Source: an uncultured Ruminococcus sp. (GTDB taxonomy: Bacteria; Bacillota; Clostridia; Oscillospirales; Ruminococcaceae). Taken from it: 11,641 bases of DNA. Position numbers and translations under genes: made by a program. The stretch lies in the NCBI GenBank assembly GCA_947178195.1, contig CAMWXM010000077.1, positions 1 through 11,641 of the forward strand, in the 5' to 3' direction. The notes under the pieces are model-generated. The model saw only the letters and a program-made list of their open reading frames with translations, was not told the origin of the DNA and did not search any database. Positions 1 to 6,676 of the stretch are shown in pieces. The stretch's first letter is position 1. Each line of letters begins with the position of its first letter.

Positions 1-23
1 AAATTAAGTAGCATACTGTAAAT

Positions 24-52
24 ATTATACTACAAAACATAAAATATTTCAA
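24..52 (-). promoter_or_regulatory. Strong promoter for the gene beyond the window (efp expected)
   Basis: On the minus strand TTGAAA (47-52), 17 bases, then TATAAT (24-29) forms a near-consensus sigma-A promoter beginning 9 bases after the peptidase stop. Transcription would start near base 17 and leave the window. From the aroQ-yqhT-efp order of B. subtilis the target is probably elongation factor P; that gene is not seen here. Confidence 0.8.
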
Positions 53-61
53 TACCCTTTT

Positions 62-1123
62 TTACAAAATTATCAATTTTTTAGAGCATTTTGTTAAATT
101 ATGGCAGGATTTTTCAGTAACAACGACTAAATCCTCTATTCTGACGCCAAATTCGTTGGGAATATATATCCCTGGTTCTATCGTAACCACCATATTTTTT
201 TCAAGTACCGTTTTAGATTTTGAAGAAGCGTTAGGGTATTCGTGAATCTCCATTCCCACTCCATGACCGAGAGAATGCCCGAAAGCCTCTCCGTATCCCC
301 TGTCGCTGATATATTTTCTTGCGGCACCGTCAAGCTCACTTCCGGTAATACCGCTTCTGACTGTTTCCAGAGCCGCAAGCTGTGATTCCAGAACAATATC
401 ATAAACCTTTTTCATTTTTTCTGTGGGCTGACCCACACAAACAGTCCTGGTCATATCGCTGTGATAGCCCTCATAGACCGCTCCGAAATCCATCAGTACA
501 AAATCTCCGTTTTTGATTTTCTGCTCCGACGGAACTCCGTGGGGCATAGATGTATGCGCTCCCGTCAGGGCTATTGTTTCAAAGGAAAGCGCCTCTGCGT
601 CCTTTTCAAGCATAAGTCGGTCAAGCATTAAAGCGACCTCACGCTCTGAAGCTCCAACACGGATAAAATTCAGCGTTTCTTCAAAAGCTGATTCCGCTAT
701 CCGCTGCGCCTTTTCTATTTTTTCGATTTCCTCATCGGTTTTAACGGTTCTCATTTCATAGATCAGATTGCTGAGCCTGTCGTCGCAGACAAATTCTACA
801 TCGGGAAGCCTTAACTTGAAAAGCTCCAGACGGTGGATAGTAATATCCATAGATTCTACCGCCATTCGTTTTGCGTTATGCTTTTTCATAAGCTCGCTTA
901 TCTGTTCATAAATCACATTTTGCTCAATAACCTGGCAATTATGCACGATATTTTGTGCCATTTCAATATATCTGAAATCCGTAATAAAATACGCTTTTTC
1001 CGGAAAAACAATAACAAATCCTGCCGATGATTTCATACCTGTAAAATATCTCCGGTTAATATCCGAGGTTATCAGAAGTGCGTCCGTATTTTCCGGAAAT
1101 TTAATATTTTCTAATTTATTCAT
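62..1123 (-). CDS. pepP: M24-family Xaa-Pro aminopeptidase (aminopeptidase P, YqhT type)
   Basis: This is a 353-residue cytoplasmic metallopeptidase of the short aminopeptidase P type, expected to remove N-terminal residues that precede proline. The N-terminal creatinase-like domain (about 1-125) is followed by the pita-bread catalytic domain with all five dinuclear metal ligands: Asp212 and Asp223 (LMDFG...HSDMTRT), His287 (GHGVG), Glu316 (TIEPGIY) and Glu330 (VRIEDL). Helper histidines sit in MPHG (His195) and EIHE (His294). The start overlaps the aroQ stop by eight bases (ATGAATAA); the SD is weak (GGTG), so coupling is likely. The frame ends at 62, with no terminator between it and the outward promoter. 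The B. subtilis counterpart yqhT (papA) lies between yqhS (aroQ) and efp. A dipeptidase (PepQ-like) activity is the main alternative. Confidence 0.93.
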   Translation of the reverse strand: MNKLENIKFPENTDALLITSDINRRYFTGMKSSAGFVIVFPEKAYFITDFRYIEMAQNIVHNCQVIEQNVIYEQISELMKKHNAKRMAVESMDITIHRLELFKLRLPDVEFVCDDRLSNLIYEMRTVKTDEEIEKIEKAQRIAESAFEETLNFIRVGASEREVALMLDRLMLEKDAEALSFETIALTGAHTSMPHGVPSEQKIKNGDFVLMDFGAVYEGYHSDMTRTVCVGQPTEKMKKVYDIVLESQLAALETVRSGITGSELDGAARKYISDRGYGEAFGHSLGHGVGMEIHEYPNASSKSKTVLEKNMVVTIEPGIYIPNEFGVRIEDLVVVTEKSCHNLTKCSKKLIIL

Positions 1124-1550
1124 AATATTTCACCAATGCGTCCATAGCCATAAGGTAAGAAGCAAAACCGAAACCGGAGATACTTCCCTTGCATACCGGA
1201 GCTATGACTGAATTTTTTCTGAATTCATCACGTGCAAAAACATTGCTTATATGAACCTCCACAACGGGAATTTTAATTGCCGAAATAGCGTCCCTCAAAG
1301 CGTAGCTGTAATGGGTAAACGCTCCGGCATTAAGAACTACTCCGTCATACGAAACCCTTGCCGAATGAAGCTTATCTATTATTGCTCCTTCATGATTCGA
1401 CTGAAAAACCTCGCATTTCACCTGTAATTCCTCAGCCTTGTTCATTAGCGAATCGCAAAGGTCCTCGTATGTATTATTTCCATAAACCCCAGGTTCACGC
1501 TCGCCGAGAAGATTTAAATTGGGTCCGTTTATAACAAGTATTTTTTTCAT
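1116..1550 (-). CDS. aroQ: Type II 3-dehydroquinate dehydratase
   Basis: AroQ dehydrates 3-dehydroquinate to 3-dehydroshikimate, the third step of the shikimate route to aromatic amino acids. The 144-residue protein is the usual length of the type II dodecameric enzyme and shows its marks: NGPNLNLLGEREPGVYG (8-24) with catalytic Arg18 and Tyr23 on the flexible lid, QSNHEGAIID (50-59), LNAGAFTHYS (73-82) with Asn74, and EVHISN (98-103) with catalytic His100. Arg111 lies in the EFRKNS stretch. The start overlaps the TIM-barrel gene by four bases, with AAGGAG 11 bases upstream. The TAA stop overlaps the peptidase ATG by eight bases. In B. subtilis the homologous gene yqhS is also followed by the peptidase gene yqhT, supporting the call. 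Confidence 0.98.
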   Translation of the reverse strand: MKKILVINGPNLNLLGEREPGVYGNNTYEDLCDSLMNKAEELQVKCEVFQSNHEGAIIDKLHSARVSYDGVVLNAGAFTHYSYALRDAISAIKIPVVEVHISNVFARDEFRKNSVIAPVCKGSISGFGFASYLMAMDALVKYYE

Positions 1551-2410
1551 ATGCTGCCATTCTCCTTATCAAGATATTCCCGTTTCATAGCCAGAGCGTC
1601 CTCCGCCTGAGTTCCTGCGCTTTCGCATATAAAGACCGGCGAAAGGTTCCTTTTTGCCACACATTCCATAAGCGGTTCAAAATCAGGACCGTACTCTCTG
1701 TCCTCAAAAGTCAGATGCTTTTTTTCTCCCCCCGGATCTGTGTACATTATCTTTGAAAAGTGGCTGTGAAAAATTTTAAGCCTGTCATGGCCCAGCCTGT
1801 TTTCGATTTTATCAAGAATTTCTTCATAATCTTCAATACCTTTTATACTGCCAAGGGTACGTGCGTTAAGATGCCCGAAGTCTATGCATGGTATAAATGT
1901 ATCGTCAATGCTGCACATCTCCAGAACCTCTTCCAAATTACCCAACTGATTGGTTTTTCCCATAGTTTCAGGGCAGAAATGAATCTTTTCAAAGCCCTGC
2001 TCAACAGCCTGCTTTCTTGCCCTCACAAGGGTATCCAATGCAAGCTTCAGAGCCTCCTCACGGCTAATTTTAGCACATGAGCCGCTGTGAATAACAATTC
2101 TGTCAGTGCCTATTTTCATAGCCGCATCACAGCTTTGCAGTATATAATCAATGCTCTTATCCCGCTTTTCCTCCTCAACAGATGAAAGTGAAATAAAATA
2201 CGGCGCATGAAGCGAAAGATATATGCCGTTCTGTTCAGCTTTCGTACGGAGCGCCTGAGCCGATTTGTCGCTTACTCTTACTCCTCTTCCGCACTGATAT
2301 TCATAACAGTCCAGTCCCATTTCTTTGAGGAATACCGGAGCGTCCGCAGAGGATTTATATTTTGCGGAAAAGCTGTCCGAGTTTCCGGCAGGTCCGAATT
2401 TTGCAGACAT
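1547..2410 (-). CDS. Endonuclease IV-like TIM-barrel protein (AP endonuclease family 2)
   Basis: This 287-residue protein belongs to the xylose-isomerase-like/endonuclease IV TIM-barrel superfamily, which includes AP endonucleases acting on abasic DNA and also sugar isomerases. By comparison with E. coli Nfo, candidate metal ligands are His68 (SLHAPY), His108 (VIHSG), Glu148 (CPETMG), Asp177 and His180 (CIDFGH), His215 (HSHFSK), His232 (KKHLTF) and Glu263 (ICESAG). The Asp of the Nfo DRH motif appears replaced by Lys230, so one of the usual nine ligands may be missing. A YGPDFEP segment (240-246) follows. Abasic-site cleavage is therefore possible but not certain, and I leave the symbol blank. 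AAAGGAG lies 7 bases before the ATG. Its stop overlaps the aroQ ATG by four bases (ATGA), and its Lys-Glu codons (AAG GAG) form the aroQ SD. Confidence 0.85.
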   Translation of the reverse strand: MSAKFGPAGNSDSFSAKYKSSADAPVFLKEMGLDCYEYQCGRGVRVSDKSAQALRTKAEQNGIYLSLHAPYFISLSSVEEEKRDKSIDYILQSCDAAMKIGTDRIVIHSGSCAKISREEALKLALDTLVRARKQAVEQGFEKIHFCPETMGKTNQLGNLEEVLEMCSIDDTFIPCIDFGHLNARTLGSIKGIEDYEEILDKIENRLGHDRLKIFHSHFSKIMYTDPGGEKKHLTFEDREYGPDFEPLMECVAKRNLSPVFICESAGTQAEDALAMKREYLDKENGSI

Positions 2411-2428
2411 ACCAATTCTCCTTTCATA

Positions 2429-2926
2429 TCATAAATTTTCAGAAATTTTTGGCAGAAACGGCTTTTCCAGTATTCTCTTGAATCTTATAAATTTCTGATT
2501 CTTGCCTTCAAGCTCTATAGGGCACACAAAAATACCTTTTATTCTTTTAAGATTTGCTCCCAGTATATCCGTAAATATCTGATCTCCCACTACTGCCAGA
2601 TGAGCAAAAGGAATATTCATCATTTTCTGCGCACGGTTAAAGCCGCTTGCAAGAGGTTTTTTGCCCTCGCAGATATATTCAAGTCCCAACTTGTCCGCAA
2701 AAGGCTTTACTCTTGGCGGATGATTATTTGAAACAATAACCATTTTCACTCCGACCGCTTTGATTTTTGATATCCAGTCAAGCACACCCTCAGCCGGTCT
2801 TGGATTATCGTGAGTAGTAAGAGTATTGTCAAGATCCAGCAACAATCCTCTTATATCATATTTTTTCAGAAACGACGGCGTTATATCCGCCACTCTCCTG
2901 AATGCAAAATCAGCTTTAAACAGCAT
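2429..2926 (-). CDS. yqeG: YqeG-family HAD phosphatase
   Basis: This is a 165-residue HAD-superfamily (IIIA type) phosphatase of the YqeG family, whose physiological substrate is not firmly known. The four HAD motifs are present: DLDNTLT (31-37) with the nucleophile and acid/base aspartates, SNN (66-68), the lysine at Lys90 (GKKPL), and GDQIFTD (114-120). The small cap-less layout and length are normal for the family. The SD is moderate (GGAAAGG, about 10 bases before the ATG). It is the first gene of the second operon, 19 bases before the TIM-barrel gene. In many Firmicutes yqeG lies next to aroE, yqeH, yhbY, nadD and yqeK. Here those partners (yhbY, nadD, yqeK) are present but in the other transcription unit, about 5 kb away. 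Confidence 0.93.
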   Translation of the reverse strand: MLFKADFAFRRVADITPSFLKKYDIRGLLLDLDNTLTTHDNPRPAEGVLDWISKIKAVGVKMVIVSNNHPPRVKPFADKLGLEYICEGKKPLASGFNRAQKMMNIPFAHLAVVGDQIFTDILGANLKRIKGIFVCPIELEGKNQKFIRFKRILEKPFLPKISENL

Positions 2927-2964
2927 AGGCAGTCAACCTTTCCGATGCAGGCATGTTTCAGCCT

Positions 2965-2992
2965 ATAATATTATACATCAAATCAATGTCGA
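2965..2992 (-). promoter_or_regulatory. Probable promoter of the yqeG operon
   Basis: After the rpsU terminator the minus strand carries TCGACA (2987-2992), 16 bases, then TATTAT (2965-2970), each one mismatch from consensus. A perfect TATAAT overlaps at 2970-2975, but its -35 match at normal spacing is poor. Either -10 would give a leader of about 30 bases before yqeG. A promoter is expected here because a terminator lies just upstream; the exact boxes are less sure. Confidence 0.6.
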
Positions 2993-3009
2993 ATTTACAT
3001 GAAACAAAA

Positions 3010-3045
3010 TAATAAAAAGAAAAACGAGCAAATTAATGCTCGTTT
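3010..3045 (-). terminator. Rho-independent terminator of rpsU
   Basis: On the minus strand a perfect 9-bp stem, AAACGAGCA (3037-3045) with TGCTCGTTT (3022-3030), encloses a 6-base loop and is followed by a T-rich run (TTTCTTTTTATT, to 3010). It lies 43 bases after the rpsU stop. It would end transcripts from the rpsU promoter and any read-through from leuS, separating them from the yqeG operon. Confidence 0.88.
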
Positions 3046-3087
3046 GGTCTTTTAGCCTGTACAACAATAAAAATTGTTCAAAACAAA

Positions 3088-3261
3088 TTAATATTTACGT
3101 TTACGAGCTGCCTCAGACTTCTTTTTACGCTTTACTGAAGGCTTTTCGTAGTGTTCTCTCTTACGAACTTCAGCAATTACGCCATCCTTAGCACATGATC
3201 TCTTAAAACGCTTAAGAGCCGTATCTAACGATTCGTTCTTTCCAACGCGAACTTCTGCCAC
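3088..3261 (-). CDS. rpsU: Small-subunit ribosomal protein S21
   Basis: S21 is a small basic protein of the 30S subunit near the 3' end of 16S rRNA, where it helps initiation by supporting the SD interaction. The 57-residue product is nearly canonical: AEVRVGKNESLD at the start, a central RFKRSCAKDGV, EVRKREHYEKPS and a Lys/Arg-rich end. An in-frame ATG lies further upstream (3327), but the 22 extra residues are not part of S21. The true start is GTG at 3261, with GGAGG exactly 7 bases before it, and family members begin right there. The gene has its own promoter, a structured leader and a terminator, and lies between leuS and yqeG. GTG is a weaker start codon than ATG and may add to limits on expression. 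Confidence 0.97.
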   Translation of the reverse strand: MAEVRVGKNESLDTALKRFKRSCAKDGVIAEVRKREHYEKPSVKRKKKSEAARKRKY

Positions 3262-3267
3262 TGTTTT

Positions 3268-3292
3268 CCCTCCCTTTGTCCCAAAGACAGAG
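3268..3292 (-). promoter_or_regulatory. Hairpin masking the rpsU Shine-Dalgarno site
   Basis: In the minus-strand RNA, CUUUG (3282-3286) pairs with CAAAG (3274-3278) around a GGA loop. Outside it, positions 3287-3292 pair with 3268-3273 by Watson-Crick or G-U pairs, with one G-G mismatch. The rpsU SD core GGAGG (3269-3273) lies in the 3' arm and so would be hidden when the stem forms. A short outer CUG/CAG pairing (3298-3300 with 3261-3263) reaches the first base of the GTG start. The pairing is read directly; that it regulates translation is inference. Confidence 0.5.
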
Positions 3293-3324
3293 GTTTTCAG
3301 ATATAAATCCGAATATATACTAAT

Positions 3325-3348
3325 CATTCCGCATAAAAAATGCGAATG
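3325..3348 (-). other. Hairpin in the rpsU leader
   Basis: In the minus-strand RNA, CAUUC-GCAU pairs with AUGC-G-GAAUG: nine base pairs with one bulged G and a loop of five U. No U-run follows, so it is not a terminator. It sits midway along the rpsU leader, about 65 bases after the inferred transcription start. It could stabilise the mRNA or bind a regulator; its role is unknown. Confidence 0.55.
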
Positions 3349-3419
3349 TCAGTTATCAACCTTTGTTCTTATGCAACAGCAGAAAATATCAATTATTTGC
3401 TTTTTGCTTAATACATAGT

Positions 3420-3448
3420 ATTTTACCACAAAATTCTTCATATGTCAA
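3420..3448 (-). promoter_or_regulatory. Strong sigma-A-type promoter for rpsU
   Basis: On the minus strand the box TTGACA (3443-3448) is separated by 17 bases from TAAAAT (3420-3425). This is a full -35 match and a five-of-six -10 match at ideal spacing, starting about 18 bases after the leuS stop. Transcription would begin near 3413, giving rpsU a leader of about 150 bases. It lets S21 be made independently of the long smc-to-leuS operon. Confidence 0.85.
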
Positions 3449-3466
3449 GATAGTATTTAAATTTTG

Positions 3467-5884
3467 TTACTTTGCTACAAAATTAACCAATTTATTTGGT
3501 ACATATATCTGTTTTATTACACTTTTTCCACTAATTGCCTCTGAAACCTTTTCATCTTTCATAGCTGCTTCAAGAATTTCATCTTTGTTTCCGTCTACTG
3601 AAACGGTCATTCTGGATTTGATTTTGCCGTTTACCTGTACAACTATCTCAACGGTATTTTCCACGCAAAGAGATTCGTCATATTTTACCCATTCCTGTTC
3701 GTTTAAAATTTCTCCGAAATTGCTCTCGAACATTTCTTCAGTCATATGTGGCGCAAAAGGATTCAGAAGTATCAGCAAAGTCCTGAACTCAGCACGGTTT
3801 ACGCTTCCTTCTGCGGTTATTTCATTAAGCAGCGACATCATAGCAGCAATAGCCGTATTGAATTTAAGGCTTTCAATATCTTCGCTTACCTTTTTTATCG
3901 TCTTATGGAACGACGCTGCAAGCTGCGATCTGTATTCGCTGCCATCGATAATATTATCCTGAAGCGACCATACTCTGTCTAAAAATCTCTTACAGCCCTT
4001 GATGCTTGATGGGCTCCAGGGAGCTGTCTTTTCAAAATCGCCGATAAACATTTCATAAAGTCTTAGCGTATCTGCGCCGTAATCTCTTACAACATCATCG
4101 GGATTAATAACATTTCCCCTTGATTTGGACATTTTCTGACCGTCCTCACCTAAAATCATACCGTGAGAGGTACGCTTCATATAAGGCTCTTTTGTTGTTG
4201 TAACGTCAATATCGTTCAAGAATTTATGCCAGAAGCGTGAGTACAGCAGATGCAGAGTCGTATGCTCCATTCCGCCGTTATACCAGTCTACCGGCATCCA
4301 GTAATCGAGAGCCTCTTTTGAAGCAAGTTCATTTTCGTTTTTCGGGTCGCAGTATCTCAGGAAATACCAGGAAGAGCCTGCCCATTGTGGCATAGTATCC
4401 GTTTCTCTTTTAGCCGGTCCTCCGCAGTGAGGACAGGTTGTATTAATAAAGCTGTCAAGGGTTGCCAGCGGACTCTCGCCGTTGTCGGTAGGCATATAGC
4501 TTTCCACGTCAGGCAAAGTCAGCGGAAGCTCGCTTTCGGGAACAGCAACATATCCGCACTTATCACAGTGTACTATCGGGATAGGCTCTCCCCAGTATCT
4601 CTGACGTGAGAATACCCAGTCACGGAGCTTGAAATTCACCTTTGATTTACCTTTGCCGTTTTCCTCAAGCCATTCCTTTATTTTAACCTTAGCGTCCTCC
4701 ACCGAAAGACCGTTTAAAAAGTCGCTGTTTACAAGAACTCCGGTAGCGCAGTCGGTAAAAGCTTCCTTCTGAACGTCAATATCGCCCTTACCCTTTACCA
4801 CTTCTATTATAGGGAGATTGAAAAGCTCAGCAAAATCATGGTCACGCTCATCGTGTGCCGGAACTGCCATAATAGCTCCCGTACCATAAGACATAAGTAC
4901 ATAATCCGAAATGAAAATCGGGATTTCTTTTCCGTTTACAGGATTGATACCCCTAACGCCTTTGAGCATAACACCTGATTTTTCCTTGTTCATTTCCGTT
5001 CTGTCAAAGTCGGATTTTCTTGCAGCTTTTTCCTGATATTCCTTTATCTCATCAAGATTTTCAAGCTTATCAGCCCACTTTTCAATGTAAGGATGCTCAG
5101 GAGCAATAACCATATATGTTGCGCCGAACAGAGTATCCGGTCTTGTTGTATAAACGGTAAGAATATCTCCTGCTGTAGATGTAAAGTCGACCTCTGCGCC
5201 GGTAGAGCGTCCTATCCAGTTTACCTGAGTAGATTTTATCTTATCGAGATAATTTACTTCTGAAAGGTCGTCAAGAAGTCTCTGGGCATATTCGGTGATT
5301 TTAAGCATCCACTGGGATTTTACTTTTCTCACCACTTCTCCGCCGCATCTTTCACAGCAGCCGCCTACTACCTCTTCATTTGCCAGTACCACCTTACAGG
5401 AGGTACACCAGTTTACAGCCATTTCTTTTTTATATGCAAGACCTTTTTTGAACATCTGCAAAAATATCCACTGAGTCCACTTGTAATAATCCGGGTCTGT
5501 AGTATTTACCTCTCTTTCCCAGTCAAAGGAAAGTCCCAGCATTTTAAGCTGTTCTTTAAAATGGGCAATATTTTTTTCGGTCACTATAGCCGGGTGTATC
5601 TTATTTTTTATGGCATAGTTTTCCGTTGGAAGTCCGAAAGCGTCCCAGCCCATAGGGAACAATACGTTATAGCCCTCAAGACGTCTTTTTCTCGAAACAA
5701 TATCCATTGCCGTATACGGACGTGGATGACCTATATGAAGTCCCTGTCCCGACGGATAAGGAAATTCTACCAATGCGTAAAACTTAGGCTTAGAATAATC
5801 CGTACCTGCTCTGAATGTATTGTGTTCATCCCAATATTTCTGCCACTTTTTTTCTATGGCGGTATAATCATACTTTTCGTTCAT
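3467..5884 (-). CDS. leuS: Leucyl-tRNA synthetase
   Basis: LeuS charges tRNA-Leu with leucine and edits mischarged tRNA. The 805-residue protein is a complete bacterial-type class Ia enzyme. It has HIGH (50-53), a cysteine pair set C160/C163 with C177/C180 likely binding zinc, and the CP1 editing domain (about 224-416) with TTRPD (246-250), TGVLVNS (381-387) and the acidic AHDERDHDF run (343-351). A second cysteine set follows (C440/C443 and C484/C487), then KMSKS (584-588) and the anticodon-binding and C-terminal domains. An upstream extension of the frame (to 5983) overlaps the preceding gene. The ATG at 5884, with AAAGGA about 9 bases before it and the typical MNEKYDYTAIEKKWQ start, is preferred. 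There is no T-box leader directly upstream, since only 19 bases separate it from the membrane-protein gene. No terminator follows its TAA. Confidence 0.98.
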   Translation of the reverse strand: MNEKYDYTAIEKKWQKYWDEHNTFRAGTDYSKPKFYALVEFPYPSGQGLHIGHPRPYTAMDIVSRKRRLEGYNVLFPMGWDAFGLPTENYAIKNKIHPAIVTEKNIAHFKEQLKMLGLSFDWEREVNTTDPDYYKWTQWIFLQMFKKGLAYKKEMAVNWCTSCKVVLANEEVVGGCCERCGGEVVRKVKSQWMLKITEYAQRLLDDLSEVNYLDKIKSTQVNWIGRSTGAEVDFTSTAGDILTVYTTRPDTLFGATYMVIAPEHPYIEKWADKLENLDEIKEYQEKAARKSDFDRTEMNKEKSGVMLKGVRGINPVNGKEIPIFISDYVLMSYGTGAIMAVPAHDERDHDFAELFNLPIIEVVKGKGDIDVQKEAFTDCATGVLVNSDFLNGLSVEDAKVKIKEWLEENGKGKSKVNFKLRDWVFSRQRYWGEPIPIVHCDKCGYVAVPESELPLTLPDVESYMPTDNGESPLATLDSFINTTCPHCGGPAKRETDTMPQWAGSSWYFLRYCDPKNENELASKEALDYWMPVDWYNGGMEHTTLHLLYSRFWHKFLNDIDVTTTKEPYMKRTSHGMILGEDGQKMSKSRGNVINPDDVVRDYGADTLRLYEMFIGDFEKTAPWSPSSIKGCKRFLDRVWSLQDNIIDGSEYRSQLAASFHKTIKKVSEDIESLKFNTAIAAMMSLLNEITAEGSVNRAEFRTLLILLNPFAPHMTEEMFESNFGEILNEQEWVKYDESLCVENTVEIVVQVNGKIKSRMTVSVDGNKDEILEAAMKDEKVSEAISGKSVIKQIYVPNKLVNFVAK

Positions 5885-5903
5885 ATTCTTCATTCCTTTA
5901 AAT

Positions 5904-6299
5904 TTATTTTCCACCGGATATATCCGAAATATCGTTTGTAAAATGCTCCTTAACGCTTGGAGCCAGGCAGACAACAATTGCACATATTACATCTATTGCT
6001 GCTTCCGCAATATAAATAAGGCATGCAAGCATTGAGCTGAAATTGAATAGTCCTTGTATGTTGCCGGGCAGGTGAACAATGGCGACAATTGCCAGAATTG
6101 CAGCTATTGCATAATTTGTGTACTTGATTCCCAGTAACAGCAATACCACCTCGACAACTGCAATAATAATATTCACAAAGTCTCCGCCCAGCTGGCTGAA
6201 GGAAAGTCCATCAATAAGCATATTAAGAACCGTCTTGATAATTATCCATACCCCCACGACCATAGCTAAGTTTCTACCCGACGTGTTATTTGTTTTCAT
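5904..6299 (-). CDS. Small four-helix membrane protein of unknown function
   Basis: I do not recognise this gene. It encodes 131 residues with about four hydrophobic segments (roughly 10-30, 41-58, 62-77 and 88-113), a short polar N-terminus (MKTNNTSGRN) and a polar, partly acidic C-terminus from about residue 115. No signal-peptidase site, lipobox or catalytic motif is evident. The frame extends 9 bases further to a GTG at 6308, but AGGAG would then nearly touch the start. From the ATG at 6299 the spacing is 10 bases, so that start is preferred. It lies 5 bases after rsfS and 19 bases before leuS, so it is almost surely co-transcribed with translation genes. Real coding is supported by the clean frame, SD and tight fit; function is unknown. 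Confidence 0.8.
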   Translation of the reverse strand: MKTNNTSGRNLAMVVGVWIIIKTVLNMLIDGLSFSQLGGDFVNIIIAVVEVVLLLLGIKYTNYAIAAILAIVAIVHLPGNIQGLFNFSSMLACLIYIAEAAIDVICAIVVCLAPSVKEHFTNDISDISGGK

Positions 6300-6304
6300 T
6301 ATGC

Positions 6305-6664
6305 TCACTCTCCTGTTATAAATTCTTCAATGTCAATTTTTTCTCCGTCAGCCCATAGTCTTTCGAGCTGATAATAATCTCTCGTTTCCTTATAGAAAAC
6401 ATGAACAACAATATCATTATAATCGAGTATGACCCAATTGGAGCCATTATAGCCTTCTTTTCTCTCAGGCTCTATTCCTGCCTGAGACATCTGATATTCA
6501 ACTTCCTCAGCAAGCGTTCTTGTCTGAGTTGAGCTGTTTCCGCTTGCAATAACAAAATAATCCGCAATAATCGTCAGATCCTTGATTTTGATTGCCTGAA
6601 TGCTCTCGGCTTTTTTTCTGTCAAGGGTACTTACTATCAATTTTAATTTTTCATTTTCAGTCAT
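6305..6664 (-). CDS. rsfS: Ribosomal silencing factor RsfS
   Basis: RsfS (RsfA, Iojap family) binds ribosomal protein L14 on the 50S subunit and blocks joining with 30S when nutrients are short. The 119-residue protein is of normal length and carries the family pattern: DYFVIASGNSS (35-45), the Glu-Gly of ERKEGY (67-72) followed by W77, the strand DIVVHVF (84-90), and YYQLERLW (97-104). AAGGAG sits 8 bases before the ATG and just after the LCP stop. The last codons (Gly-Glu, GGA GAG) form the SD of the membrane-protein gene that starts 5 bases after the TGA. Placement after nadD and yqeK is the standard Gram-positive arrangement and supports the call. Confidence 0.97.
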   Translation of the reverse strand: MTENEKLKLIVSTLDRKKAESIQAIKIKDLTIIADYFVIASGNSSTQTRTLAEEVEYQMSQAGIEPERKEGYNGSNWVILDYNDIVVHVFYKETRDYYQLERLWADGEKIDIEEFITGE

Positions 6665-6676
6665 ATATTAATCTCC

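Noticed and set aside
2947..2966. Short inverted repeat AGGC...GCCT before yqeG as an operator
   Set aside because: Four base pairs around an 8-base or longer loop is expected by chance.
3262..3327. 22-residue N-terminal extension of rpsU from an upstream ATG
   Set aside because: S21 proteins start at the position of the GTG at 3261, which has GGAGG at 7-base spacing; the extra residues have no S21 character.
3325..3348. Leader hairpin before rpsU as a terminator or attenuator
   Set aside because: The stem is followed by a mixed A/U sequence and not a U-run, so intrinsic termination is unlikely.
3363..3962. 199-codon plus-strand frame opposite leuS
   Set aside because: It lies mostly antisense to the end of leuS and covers the rpsU promoter; its composition is that of a reverse-strand shadow and no SD was seen.
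5885..5983. 33-residue N-terminal extension of leuS
   Set aside because: It overlaps the membrane-protein gene in another frame. The ATG at 5884 has the SD and matches the family's start.
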